Positions 1-5,991 of a stretch of DNA of 5,991 nucleotides are shown piece after piece. The translations under genes were made by a program, and so were the position numbers. Each line of letters opens with the position of its first letter. Positions within the stretch are counted from its first letter, which is position 1. The DNA comes from Ignavibacteriales bacterium (GTDB lineage Bacteria; Bacteroidota; Ignavibacteria; Ignavibacteriales; Ignavibacteriaceae), in contig DAIERC010000350.1 of assembly GCA_027347125.1 (NCBI GenBank), positions 1 to 5,991 on the forward strand, written 5' to 3'. The notes below the pieces were generated by a model, which had not been told where the DNA came from, searched no databases, and saw only the letters and a list, made by a program, of their open reading frames with translations.

Positions 1-2
1 GC

Positions 3-614
3 AGAAGAGCCAAATACCTGCGCCTTCAAATAACTCGCGGGCACGAACTGGAGTTAATTGTTCCTAGAGGTTATGAGTTAAAAGAAGCCGAGTCTTTTAT
101 AATTAAAAAGGCTGATTGGGTTAAGAAACATTTGAAGAAAAATAAAGAGCACGAAAAAGAATTTATGCTCTTTGGAAATGAAATTAAAATAAACCAGTCA
201 TTTCAACTTTTTATTAAAAAGCATAAAATAAAATATTCTGCAAACGAGCTTAATGTTACAAGTCCTGCCGGTAACCGTGAAAAGCTACATACAATTTTTG
301 ATGCGTGGTTAAAACATGTTTCTAAAAACTATCTGCGCGAGAGAGCTTTTACGCTTGCAGAAGCTTACGGCTTTAATATTAATAAAGTAACAATACGTTC
401 TCAAAAAACTAGGTGGGGAAGCGCATCAATAAGAGGTAATTTGTCGTTTAACTTCAGGTTGATGAGGTATAGAAAGGAAGTTATTGATTATGTTATCGTT
501 CACGAGCTTTGCCATCTGAAAGAAATGAATCACTCAAAAAAATTCTGGGCGCTGGTAGAAAGATATTGCCCCGATCATAAAACATTAAGAAAAGAATTGA
601 AGGGGAAAGGGTAA
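3..614 (+). CDS. YgjP/DUF45-family zinc metallohydrolase (5' end outside window)
   Basis: The reading frame is open from the first bases and ends with TAA at 612-614; no start is visible upstream, so the true start lies before the window. A TTG at 132 is an internal codon, because the preceding 43 codons already read as the family's N-terminal beta-rich part (KYLRLQITRG, then VPRGYELKEA, then ADWVKKHL). Of the 203 visible residues, the C-terminal zinc site is clear: HELCH at about residues 167-171 (bases 501-515) with a third ligand His six residues later (NHSKKFW). The upstream family block reads RWGSAS at about 137-142, where WGSC is more usual. The family (PF01863, M48-like) is predicted to be soluble and zinc-dependent. 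It is usually called a peptidase, but the E. coli homologue YgjP has, as I recall, been linked to nucleotide pyrophosphatase activity, so the substrate is open. Probably some 15-30 residues are missing. Family assignment is firm; function is not. Confidence 0.9.
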   Translation, partial: RRAKYLRLQITRGHELELIVPRGYELKEAESFIIKKADWVKKHLKKNKEHEKEFMLFGNEIKINQSFQLFIKKHKIKYSANELNVTSPAGNREKLHTIFDAWLKHVSKNYLRERAFTLAEAYGFNINKVTIRSQKTRWGSASIRGNLSFNFRLMRYRKEVIDYVIVHELCHLKEMNHSKKFWALVERYCPDHKTLRKELKGKG

Positions 615-821
615 GACAAAATAAAAATTTTGGTTGCCTTATCGTGCATCAAAATGAATTATAATAACCTTGATTGTTGGCCCGGATTATTGTTTTATAT
701 GGATAAATAAGGCATGAAAAACAGTGAATCTTTTCTCTGCTTTTTATCTCAAATGTACAGTAAACGACTTTATTTATGTGCAATTAGAGTTAGCTTTTGA
801 TTAATTAACGTAGTGTAAAAT

Positions 822-827
822 AAGGAG
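822..827 (+). promoter_or_regulatory. Shine-Dalgarno site of the thioredoxin-fold gene
   Basis: AAGGAG lies five bases before the ATG at 833. It is the best ribosome binding site in the window and fixes the start of the thioredoxin-like gene. I found no promoter in the preceding spacer that I would defend. Confidence 0.75.
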
Positions 828-832
828 TAATT

Positions 833-1444
833 ATGACGCATCAATTTTTTAAAGATAAAAGACCGCACAACGGAATGACTTATAAAGAATATTCCCAGAT
901 GTTTGTTGAGCAAGTTGGAAAAACAAATCCGGAATCTCTAAGTAAAGAAGAAAAAGAATTATATGATTATAAAAAATTAAATCTTCAAAGAAGCGGAAGA
1001 ATAGATAAAAGCTATGAACCTTCCGAAGTTATAAAAAATGCAGTACAACTAGTAAAAGAAAAACAGATATGGATGGTTATTACCGAGCCGTGGTGCGGCG
1101 ACTCTGCACAGAACCTTCCGTACCTGGCGAAGGTTGCGGAGTTGAATGATAACATCGACTTCAGAATTATCTTGCGAGATTCGAACCCCGGCATTATGGA
1201 TTTATATTTAACCAACGGAACTAAAAGTATTCCAAAACTTGTTGTTTTTGATAGCGAAGGTAATGAATTATTTACATGGGGTCCGAGGCCTAAAGCCGCG
1301 CATGAATTAATTCAGAAACTAAAAAGCGAAGGTATTGTAAAACCTGAATTATACGAAAAGCTCCATTTATGGTACGGAAGAAACAGAGGAAAAGATATTG
1401 AAAGCGAGTTTATAGAAATATTTGAAAAAGTTGAGCAAGAATAA
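833..1444 (+). CDS. Thioredoxin-fold family protein with single-cysteine WCGDS motif
   Basis: This 203-residue protein has no signal peptide or membrane segment, so it should be cytoplasmic. The N-terminal 75 residues are charged and helical (MTYKEYSQMF at 15-24). The thioredoxin-like part starts near residue 79 with a beta strand (WMVITEP) leading into WCGDS at 87-91, then AQNLPYLAKV. The equivalent of the thioredoxin cis-proline is in SIPK (Pro134), followed by the strand LVVFDSEGNE. Cys88 is the only cysteine in the protein: the second, resolving cysteine of a CxxC site is Ser91. It therefore cannot do ordinary dithiol-disulfide exchange alone; a monothiol or binding role is possible. It resembles the Thioredoxin_9 (PF14595) group common in Bacteroidota, whose role I do not know. 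A strong Shine-Dalgarno precedes the ATG and a terminator follows, so it is probably transcribed singly or with the upstream gene. The fold call is firm; the function is unassigned. Confidence 0.9.
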   Translation: MTHQFFKDKRPHNGMTYKEYSQMFVEQVGKTNPESLSKEEKELYDYKKLNLQRSGRIDKSYEPSEVIKNAVQLVKEKQIWMVITEPWCGDSAQNLPYLAKVAELNDNIDFRIILRDSNPGIMDLYLTNGTKSIPKLVVFDSEGNELFTWGPRPKAAHELIQKLKSEGIVKPELYEKLHLWYGRNRGKDIESEFIEIFEKVEQE

Positions 1445-1453
1445 AATTAAAAT

Positions 1454-1490
1454 AACCGGGTAAACATAAATACTTGCCCGGTTTCTTTTT
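1454..1490 (+). terminator. Intrinsic terminator after the thioredoxin-fold gene
   Basis: The arms AACCGGGTAA (1454-1463) and TTGCCCGGTT (1474-1483) form a 10-bp stem, with one G-U wobble, around a 10-base loop. A T-rich run (TTCTTTTT pattern) follows at once. It starts 10 bases after the stop codon and separates this gene from the PLP-enzyme unit downstream. Confidence 0.85.
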
Positions 1491-1585
1491 ATAAAATATC
1501 AAGCCGGAAGACCAAACATTTAATCCTATCTTATATTATTTTTAGATATAAATTATTTTATAGAAATTTCCTTAAAGATATAAAA

Positions 1586-2704
1586 ATGAAAATTGAAACA
1601 ATTGCCGTGCACTCAGGCAGGGCAACGGAGCCATCTACGGGGGCTGTTACTCCGCCAATTCATATGTCAACCACATTTGAAAGAGAGCCGGACGGGGAAT
1701 ATCCCAAAGGTTATGTTTACACCCGCGCAAATAATCCGAATCGGGAATCGTTGGAAAAATGTCTTGCGGAATTGGAGGACGGTAAAGCCGCTGCCGCATT
1801 TTCTTCCGGCTCGGCGGGCACAATGAGTGTGCTTCAAGCGCTTTCTCCCGGTGACCATATTGTTGCCTCGGATGATTTATACCACGGTACCCGGCATCTT
1901 TTTATGCTGTTCGAAAAATGGGGAATAACAACTTCGTTTGTTGATATGACCAATTTAAAACTGTTTTCATCCGCAATAAAAAAAACAACAAAGCTTGTTT
2001 GGGTTGAAACACCTTCGAACCCTCTTTTAAAAATTATAAATCTCGAAGAGGTTGCCGAAATTTCGCATAAGTCAAATGCGATTGTTTGATGCGATAATAC
2101 CTGGGCTACACCCATTTTGCAAAGACCTCTTGCTTTTGATGTTGACATGGTTCTTCACGCCACAACAAAATATATCGGCGGCCATAGCGATATTTTAGGC
2201 GGGGCAGTTATTGCCAGGGAAGAGAACGAGTTTTTCCGGAATATAAGGGAAATCCAAAAATCAGGCGGAGCAGTTCCCTCACCCTTTGAATGCTGGCTTG
2301 TATTAAGAGGCATTCAAACTTTACCGCTAAGAGTAAGAGCTCAATCGGAAAATGCTTTGCAAGTTGCTGACTTTTTAAATAACCATTCATCTGTAGATAA
2401 AGTTCATTACCCTGGGCTGCCCACACATCCTGCGCATCCGTTGGCTTCGGTTCAAATGAGGTTATTCGGCGGTATGCTTTCATTTGAAGTAAAAGGTGAT
2501 AAAGAAGACGCGATGAGAGTTACCGCAAAGGTAAAATTAATTACCAGGGCTACAAGTCTCGGCGGCCCGGAAAGCCTTATTGAACATCGCGCATCCATTG
2601 AAGGGCCGGGTACAAAAACACCAGAAAATCTTTTAAGGTTATCCGTTGGCCTTGAACATCCGGATGATTTAATAGACGATTTGAAACAAGCATTAACCAA
2701 ATAA
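1586..2704 (+). pseudogene. PLP-dependent trans-sulfuration enzyme (cystathionine gamma-synthase/lyase type), interrupted by an in-frame TGA
   Basis: Read through the TGA at codon 168, this frame gives 372 codons before TAA, close to the usual 380 or so of the Cys/Met metabolism PLP family (PF01053). Expected residues occur in order: phosphate-binding YTR (Tyr45, Arg47), the SSGSAG loop (73-78), Tyr99 in DLYHGTRH stacking on PLP, Asp170 in CDNTWATP contacting the pyridine nitrogen, the Schiff-base lysine Lys195 in TTKYIGGHSD, Glu329 in LGGPESLIEH, and Arg351 in LLRLSVGLE binding substrate carboxylate. Roles are by analogy with E. coli MetB. Such enzymes make or cleave cystathionine, or release H2S or methanethiol; sequence alone does not decide among these. 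Both halves are in one frame and otherwise intact. As written, only 167 residues would be made, without Asp170 or Lys195, so the product would be inactive. Reinitiation is unlikely: the ATG overlapping the TGA meets a stop after two codons. The ATG at 1586 has no clear Shine-Dalgarno. The methyltransferase follows after 17 bases. It may be an intact gene with a sequencing error. Confidence 0.88.
2087..2089 (+). other. In-frame TGA interrupting the PLP-enzyme gene
   Basis: The codons around it read Ala-Ile-Val-TGA-Cys-Asp-Asn-Thr-Trp. Relatives normally have a hydrophobic residue, often Val or Cys, here at the end of the beta strand before the PLP-binding Asp. The frame is the same before and after, so one substitution explains it and a single indel does not. 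Confidence 0.9.
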
Positions 2705-2721
2705 ACCGGCATAAACTGTTT

Positions 2722-3339
2722 ATGATTACTCAAGATAAAAAACATTGGTACGATGGATGGTTCTATGACAAATTCATCGCTCCGAATCAGGATAGGATGT
2801 TCAATATAATCAGCTCGGTTATAGAAAAAGACAGCAGCGTTGTAGATATAGGATGCGGAACAGGCCGATTTTGTTTTCATGTATCAGCCAAATGTAAAGA
2901 TGTAACAGGTATCGACCTTTCTTCAACAAATATAAATGTGGCAAATTCCAACCTTAGCAAAACGGGTTTAACCAACATTTCATTTATTCACGGCAACGCC
3001 AATACAATGGCCGGTATGCTGGATAAAAAATTTGATTACGCCGTAATTACTTATATGATTCATGAACTGGACATAACGGAAAGAGGTAATGTAATTAAAA
3101 AAGCCAGAGCAATAGCCGATAAAATAATAATTGGTGATTATATTGTACCTCAGCCGAAAAATTTATTTGGTTTACTTAATATTGTTGTTGAATTCGTTGC
3201 CGGCAGGGATCATTATAAAAATTTTAAATCCTTTCAAAAAGAAGGAGGCCTATTAAAACTTGCCGGATCGAACGGGTTAAGAATTATCAGGGAAGTTCAA
3301 AATAATCCCGATAGTTCCCATATTGTTTTGTTAGATTAA
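2722..3339 (+). CDS. Class I SAM-dependent methyltransferase
   Basis: This 205-residue soluble protein has the Rossmann-type methyltransferase core. Motif I is VVDIGCGTGRF at residues 40-50, which binds SAM. The acidic residue after strand 2 is Asp65 in TGIDLS, expected to contact the ribose hydroxyls. The motif II/post-II strand is FDYAVITYMIHEL at 104-116, where many Methyltransf_11/25 and UbiE-like enzymes have a similar hydrophobic stretch ending in HEL. The N-terminal block HWYDGWFYDKF (8-18) and the C-terminal part (GRDHYKNFKSF, about 161-171) are probably substrate-facing and resemble UbiE/lipid-type methyltransferases, but the acceptor cannot be named. The ATG is 17 bases after the PLP-enzyme stop, with no good Shine-Dalgarno, which suggests translation within a shared mRNA. 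If the upstream TGA is real, polarity could lower its expression. The fold is certain; the substrate is unknown. Confidence 0.9.
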   Translation: MITQDKKHWYDGWFYDKFIAPNQDRMFNIISSVIEKDSSVVDIGCGTGRFCFHVSAKCKDVTGIDLSSTNINVANSNLSKTGLTNISFIHGNANTMAGMLDKKFDYAVITYMIHELDITERGNVIKKARAIADKIIIGDYIVPQPKNLFGLLNIVVEFVAGRDHYKNFKSFQKEGGLLKLAGSNGLRIIREVQNNPDSSHIVLLD

Positions 3340-3380
3340 TTAATAGTTGTTTCGTTATTAAAACTTAACGGGAATATTTT

Positions 3381-5018
3381 ATGTCTGAAATTATCGAAGA
3401 TCAAAAAACAGAGACCCCGTCTAAAAGTTTCTCCGAAGTTGTTAAAGATTCTTTCAAAGAACTTGGAGAAACTTTTGTTGCGTTTGTAAAAGCGCCCAAA
3501 GCACTGTGGGGCGTTAATGTGCCGTACATACTTGAAGGATTGGTATATTTTGGAATACTTACTATCCTCGGTAAGTACTCCTCGGAAAATGTTGCGTTGG
3601 AAGATACGCAGGCAAGCCTTATTTACAGCTTTGTTACCGGGGGTATTACTTTTTCTATGTTGATATTCGGCGGTTATGCCGATAAACTTGGTGTAAGAAA
3701 ATCGTTGGCTATTTCATTTATAGGAATGCTGCTAGGCAGAGTTCTAATTTCTCTTTCCCGTAGCATCGGGCTGGCAAACGGTCTTTGGTCGCCCATGTTT
3801 TTCTCGATGTGCGGCGGATTGTTAATTATGGTCTTGTTTTACGGGTTATATCAGCCGGCCGCTTATGCGGGTGTTAAAAGATATACAACACCGAAAACTG
3901 CGGCGATGGGTTACGCTGTTATTTACGGCCTTATGAATTTGGGTGCTTTCTTTTCGGGTTTTATTTCGTCGTTTACTAGAAGGAGCTTTGCAAAAACATT
4001 TCCTCCGAACGGATTGGACGCAGTGTTTTGGGTTTATGTAGGCATTACATTAATTTCGTTGCTTTTAACCCTTATACTTTTGAGCAAGAAAACCGATAAG
4101 GCCGCAATTGCCAATGTTAAAGCGGCTATGGAAAAAGACGGGCTGGAAGCACGGGACGATGAAGAAGACGGTAGCAGCATTGCTAAAGAAAAAATTAATA
4201 ACATCCCTGTAATAATTTATTCTGTTCTTACTGTTGCTTTGTTTCTGATGTCCAACCTCGCGTTTTCAAATCCTTTAAACTTCGATATTAAATTTACCGT
4301 GCTTGTGTTTAATGTATGGATTGATTTCTTTTTTGTTCTTTCCATCGTTGCTTTTGCTGTTGCTGTTGCTGAATTCTTAAGAAGAAGGCCGGAACATCCA
4401 TTCAGGGATAAACGGTTTGCTTTCTTTATTTTTATATTAATTCCGGTTCAAACTTTGTTTGCGCATAACTGGCTTACTATTCCTTATTATCTTGATAGGG
4501 CTTTTGCGGGTTCAATCGTAAGTAAATATTTTGAAGTATTTTCAAATATCAACCCGATTTTGATTTTTATTCTTGCGCCCATTGTAGCGGGTTTAACCGC
4601 AAGAGCAAACGTTTACAAGATGATGATATACGGAACTATTGTAATGGCGCTTCCTACTTTTCTGCTTGCCACCGGGCCTAACTTATATTTGTTTTTAACT
4701 TATGTCTTATTCTCCACGATTGGCGAAGCGATGTGGCAACCTCGTTTTTTACAATGGATCGCTGAAGTTGCCCCCAAAGGAATGACCGGTTTATATATGG
4801 GAGTAGGACAGTTTCCATGGTTCTTAACAAAAGTAATTACCGGTTTTTATTCCGGTTGGTTCTTAATGCATTACGTTCCGTTAGATACTCCGCCTTCGGA
4901 AATGCATACCGGCATGATGTGGTTCATTTACGGGCTTATAGCAATTATTAGTCCGGTTGGTTTGATACTTGCAAAAAAATGGATGCTTAAAGGATTTAAA
5001 CTAAAAGCGGAAGATTAA
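3381..5018 (+). CDS. POT-like (proton-dependent oligopeptide transporter family) MFS carrier, divergent
   Basis: This 545-residue inner-membrane protein has about 13-14 hydrophobic segments by eye (near 46-65, 79-99, 107-125, 137-157, 175-197, 214-235, 274-296, 308-331, 346-361, 385-405, 412-430, 434-450, 467-496 and 511-532). A cytoplasmic-looking 40-residue N-terminus precedes them. GGYADKLGVRK (97-107) is the MFS loop 2-3 signature. IYGLMNLGAF (181-190) matches the PTR2 pattern FYxxINxGSL. GEAMWQP (448-454), followed by EVAPKGMTGLYMGVGQF, matches the POT TM10 GELxxxPxG...LAPxxxxGxMMG block, with Glu449 at the substrate-binding glutamate. In TM1, EGLVYFG (52-58) stands where POTs have ERFxYYG; Arg and the first Glu of ExxER are absent. 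A charged loop (KKTDK to KEK, 236-271, with DDEEDG) links the two halves. POTs import di- and tripeptides with protons; the altered TM1 means substrate and coupling may differ. The ATG follows a weak GGGA; the methyltransferase ends 41 bases upstream and a terminator follows. Confidence 0.82.
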   Translation: MSEIIEDQKTETPSKSFSEVVKDSFKELGETFVAFVKAPKALWGVNVPYILEGLVYFGILTILGKYSSENVALEDTQASLIYSFVTGGITFSMLIFGGYADKLGVRKSLAISFIGMLLGRVLISLSRSIGLANGLWSPMFFSMCGGLLIMVLFYGLYQPAAYAGVKRYTTPKTAAMGYAVIYGLMNLGAFFSGFISSFTRRSFAKTFPPNGLDAVFWVYVGITLISLLLTLILLSKKTDKAAIANVKAAMEKDGLEARDDEEDGSSIAKEKINNIPVIIYSVLTVALFLMSNLAFSNPLNFDIKFTVLVFNVWIDFFFVLSIVAFAVAVAEFLRRRPEHPFRDKRFAFFIFILIPVQTLFAHNWLTIPYYLDRAFAGSIVSKYFEVFSNINPILIFILAPIVAGLTARANVYKMMIYGTIVMALPTFLLATGPNLYLFLTYVLFSTIGEAMWQPRFLQWIAEVAPKGMTGLYMGVGQFPWFLTKVITGFYSGWFLMHYVPLDTPPSEMHTGMMWFIYGLIAIISPVGLILAKKWMLKGFKLKAED

Positions 5019-5051
5019 TAGTTTTTCTTTTGGGATAATTACTTATTTTAT

Positions 5052-5093
5052 ACCGGCTGAACAAAAAATTTTGTAAATCTTCAGCCGGTTTTC
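5052..5093 (+). terminator. Intrinsic terminator after the POT-like transporter
   Basis: The perfect 10-bp arms ACCGGCTGAA (5052-5061) and TTCAGCCGGT (5080-5089) enclose an 18-base loop and are followed by TTTCT. The loop itself contains a small palindrome, CAAAA-AA-TTTTG, which may extend the hairpin. It lies 34 bases after the transporter stop and 50 bases before the CstA start, so it likely ends the three-gene unit. Confidence 0.85.
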
Positions 5094-5132
5094 TATTTCC
5101 GGATGTTTTATTTGAATGTATCATTAACCTGC

Positions 5133-5138
5133 GGGGGA
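5133..5138 (+). promoter_or_regulatory. Shine-Dalgarno-like site of the CstA gene
   Basis: GGGGGA stands four bases before the ATG at 5143 and supports that start. The protein from this ATG begins directly with a hydrophobic helix, as CstA proteins do. Confidence 0.6.
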
Positions 5139-5142
5139 AACA

Positions 5143-5991
5143 ATGAACGTTCTGTTTTATCTTGGTATTGCAATTCTTTTGTTTATTTTTGCAAGCAGAT
5201 TTTACGCTACCTACATTGCAAAAATATTGGGTGAGAATATTTCCAATCCAACGCCTGCAAGCATTAATAATGACGGTCGTGATTTTGTCCCTACCAAAAG
5301 GTATGTGGTGTTTGCCCATCATTTTTCCGCTATTGCCGGCGCGGGGCCTATTATTGGGCCTACAATGGCAATACTTTACGGGTTTCTTCCTGCGTGGCTG
5401 TGGGTTGTAGTAGGTGGAGTTTTGATTGGTGCTGTGCATGACTTTACTGCCCTGTTCATCAGTGTTCGTGAAGGCGGCCGTTCTATGGCTGAAGTTGCCA
5501 GAAAAACTTTAGGCAAAACAGGCTTTAATCTTTTTATAACATTTACGATTCTCATGCTTGTACTTATTACTTCATCTTTCTTAAGCGCCACAGCCATCTC
5601 GCTTACATCGCTATGGCCGCTAAATAAATTGGCCGCATCCGGTGAGCAAACTTTTTTACACACGGTAACAAAAAACGGAATTACTTACGGAAAAATCGGC
5701 GGCATCGCTTCAATGTCTGTTATAATTATAACCTTAAGTTCTCCGGTGCTTGGCTGGTTAATTTATAAAAAAGGAATTAAAACATTTTTATCTTATTTGC
5801 TTGCAATATCAACTTGCGTAATATCGGTAGTTGTAGGAGTCATATATCCTGTTTCTCTTTCTCCGTCAGTATGGATGATTATCATTTCCGTATATGTGCT
5901 ATTTGCCGCAGGCGCCCCTGTGTGGGTAATATTACAACCAAGAGATTTTATAAACGTTCAAATTCTTTACGGCGGAATTGCGTTGATGATT
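5143..5991 (+). CDS. cstA: CstA-family carbon starvation / pyruvate-peptide transporter (3' end outside window)
   Basis: The frame is open from ATG 5143 to the window end: 283 codons, no stop. It begins with a membrane helix (NVLFYLGIAILLFIFASRF, 2-20). Hallmarks of the CstA family (PF02554) follow in order: FVPTKRYVVFAHHFSAIAGA (48-67) running into GPIIGP, then WVVVGGVLIGAVHDF (87-101), a REGGRSMAEVARKTLG segment (109-124), and WVILQPRDFINV (261-272). Further helices are visible near 126-155, 186-208, 214-236 and 243-265. Family members are multi-helix inner-membrane proteins. E. coli CstA (about 700 residues) is induced by carbon starvation and has been tied to peptide and pyruvate uptake; BtsT is a pyruvate/H+ symporter. 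CstA proteins run from about 480 to 700 residues, so between a third and more than half is missing here. It stands behind a terminator, so it probably has its own promoter in the 50 bases or so before the start, though I cannot identify one. Exact substrate is inferred from family only. Confidence 0.93.
   Translation, partial: MNVLFYLGIAILLFIFASRFYATYIAKILGENISNPTPASINNDGRDFVPTKRYVVFAHHFSAIAGAGPIIGPTMAILYGFLPAWLWVVVGGVLIGAVHDFTALFISVREGGRSMAEVARKTLGKTGFNLFITFTILMLVLITSSFLSATAISLTSLWPLNKLAASGEQTFLHTVTKNGITYGKIGGIASMSVIIITLSSPVLGWLIYKKGIKTFLSYLLAISTCVISVVVGVIYPVSLSPSVWMIIISVYVLFAAGAPVWVILQPRDFINVQILYGGIALMI

Noticed and set aside
714..800. A 28-codon ORF (ATG to TGA) in the spacer before the thioredoxin-fold gene.
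   Set aside because: Its only AAGG lies too close to the ATG to serve as a ribosome binding site, the peptide has no recognisable features, and ORFs this short are frequent by chance in AT-rich DNA.
1500..1585. Promoter-like AT-rich stretch (TATATT, TATAAA) before the PLP-enzyme gene.
   Set aside because: Many overlapping AT-rich hexamers fit loosely, and no pair with correct spacing stands out, so no single promoter can be supported.
2088..2096. ATG overlapping the TGA (TGATG) as a translational restart.
   Set aside because: It reads ATG CGA TAA in the other frame and ends after two codons, so it cannot restore the second half of the enzyme.
2098..2118. Hairpin TGGG-CTACA-CCCA just after the TGA, considered as a bacterial SECIS element.
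   Set aside because: The stem is only 4 bp with mismatches outside it, the loop lacks the expected G-U feature, and the bases are explained by coding for the conserved TWATP segment.
2117..2704. The second half of the PLP enzyme as a separate gene starting at TTG 2117.
   Set aside because: No ribosome binding site precedes it, and the conserved coding sequence CDNTWATP continues upstream in frame to the TGA, so it is the rest of the same gene.
2452..2880. A 142-codon minus-strand ORF spanning the PLP-enzyme end and methyltransferase start.
   Set aside because: It lies opposite two conserved genes, including motif I of the methyltransferase, and shows no protein features of its own.
4356..4371. 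Short GCTGTT tandem repeat in the transporter gene.
   Set aside because: Only about two and a half copies, and explained by an Ala-Val run in a membrane helix; too short to be called a repeat element.
4996..5439. A 147-codon minus-strand ORF across the start of the CstA gene.
   Set aside because: It overlaps a clearly conserved CstA reading frame and a terminator, and its protein is rich in Lys, Asn, Arg and Pro without any domain; it is an antisense shadow.

Overview
All six genes in this 6 kb window lie on the + strand. The DNA is AT-rich, every reading frame whose end is visible stops with TAA, and Shine-Dalgarno signals are strong before two genes but weak or absent before three. Together with the protein styles (single-cysteine WCGDS thioredoxin, CstA, a methyltransferase with an N-terminal WYDGWFYDKF block), this suggests a Bacteroidota/Ignavibacteriota-type bacterium. 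That placement is an inference from memory of related proteins, with moderate to low certainty. The window looks like ordinary chromosomal housekeeping and nutrient-uptake DNA. I see no mobile element, CRISPR array, RNA gene or phage gene.

Layout: (1) bases 1-614 hold the 3' part of a YgjP/DUF45-family metallohydrolase gene that begins before the window. (2) A 218-base spacer (615-832) has no gene or clear promoter that I can support; its last bases carry a good ribosome binding site. (3) 833-1444 is a single-cysteine thioredoxin-fold protein, followed by an intrinsic terminator (1454-1490). (4) 1586-2704 is a complete PLP-dependent trans-sulfuration enzyme (cystathionine gamma-synthase/lyase type), broken by one in-frame TGA at 2087-2089. 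(5) 2722-3339 is a class I SAM methyltransferase. (6) 3381-5018 is a divergent POT-like (peptide transporter family) MFS carrier, followed by a second intrinsic terminator (5052-5093). (7) From 5143 to the window end runs the first 283 codons of a CstA-family carbon-starvation transporter.

The PLP enzyme, methyltransferase and POT-like transporter are 17 and 41 bases apart and sit between the two terminators, so they probably form one transcription unit. A link between peptide uptake, sulfur amino acid metabolism and methylation is possible but is inferred from position only. The POT-like carrier and CstA next to each other suggest a scavenging theme (peptides, pyruvate or related small nutrients).

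The observation most worth checking is the lone TGA in the PLP enzyme. Both halves are in the same frame, all expected catalytic residues are present, and no other lesion is visible. It may be a sequencing error, a fresh nonsense mutation, or, less likely, recoding. I found no convincing undescribed system here.
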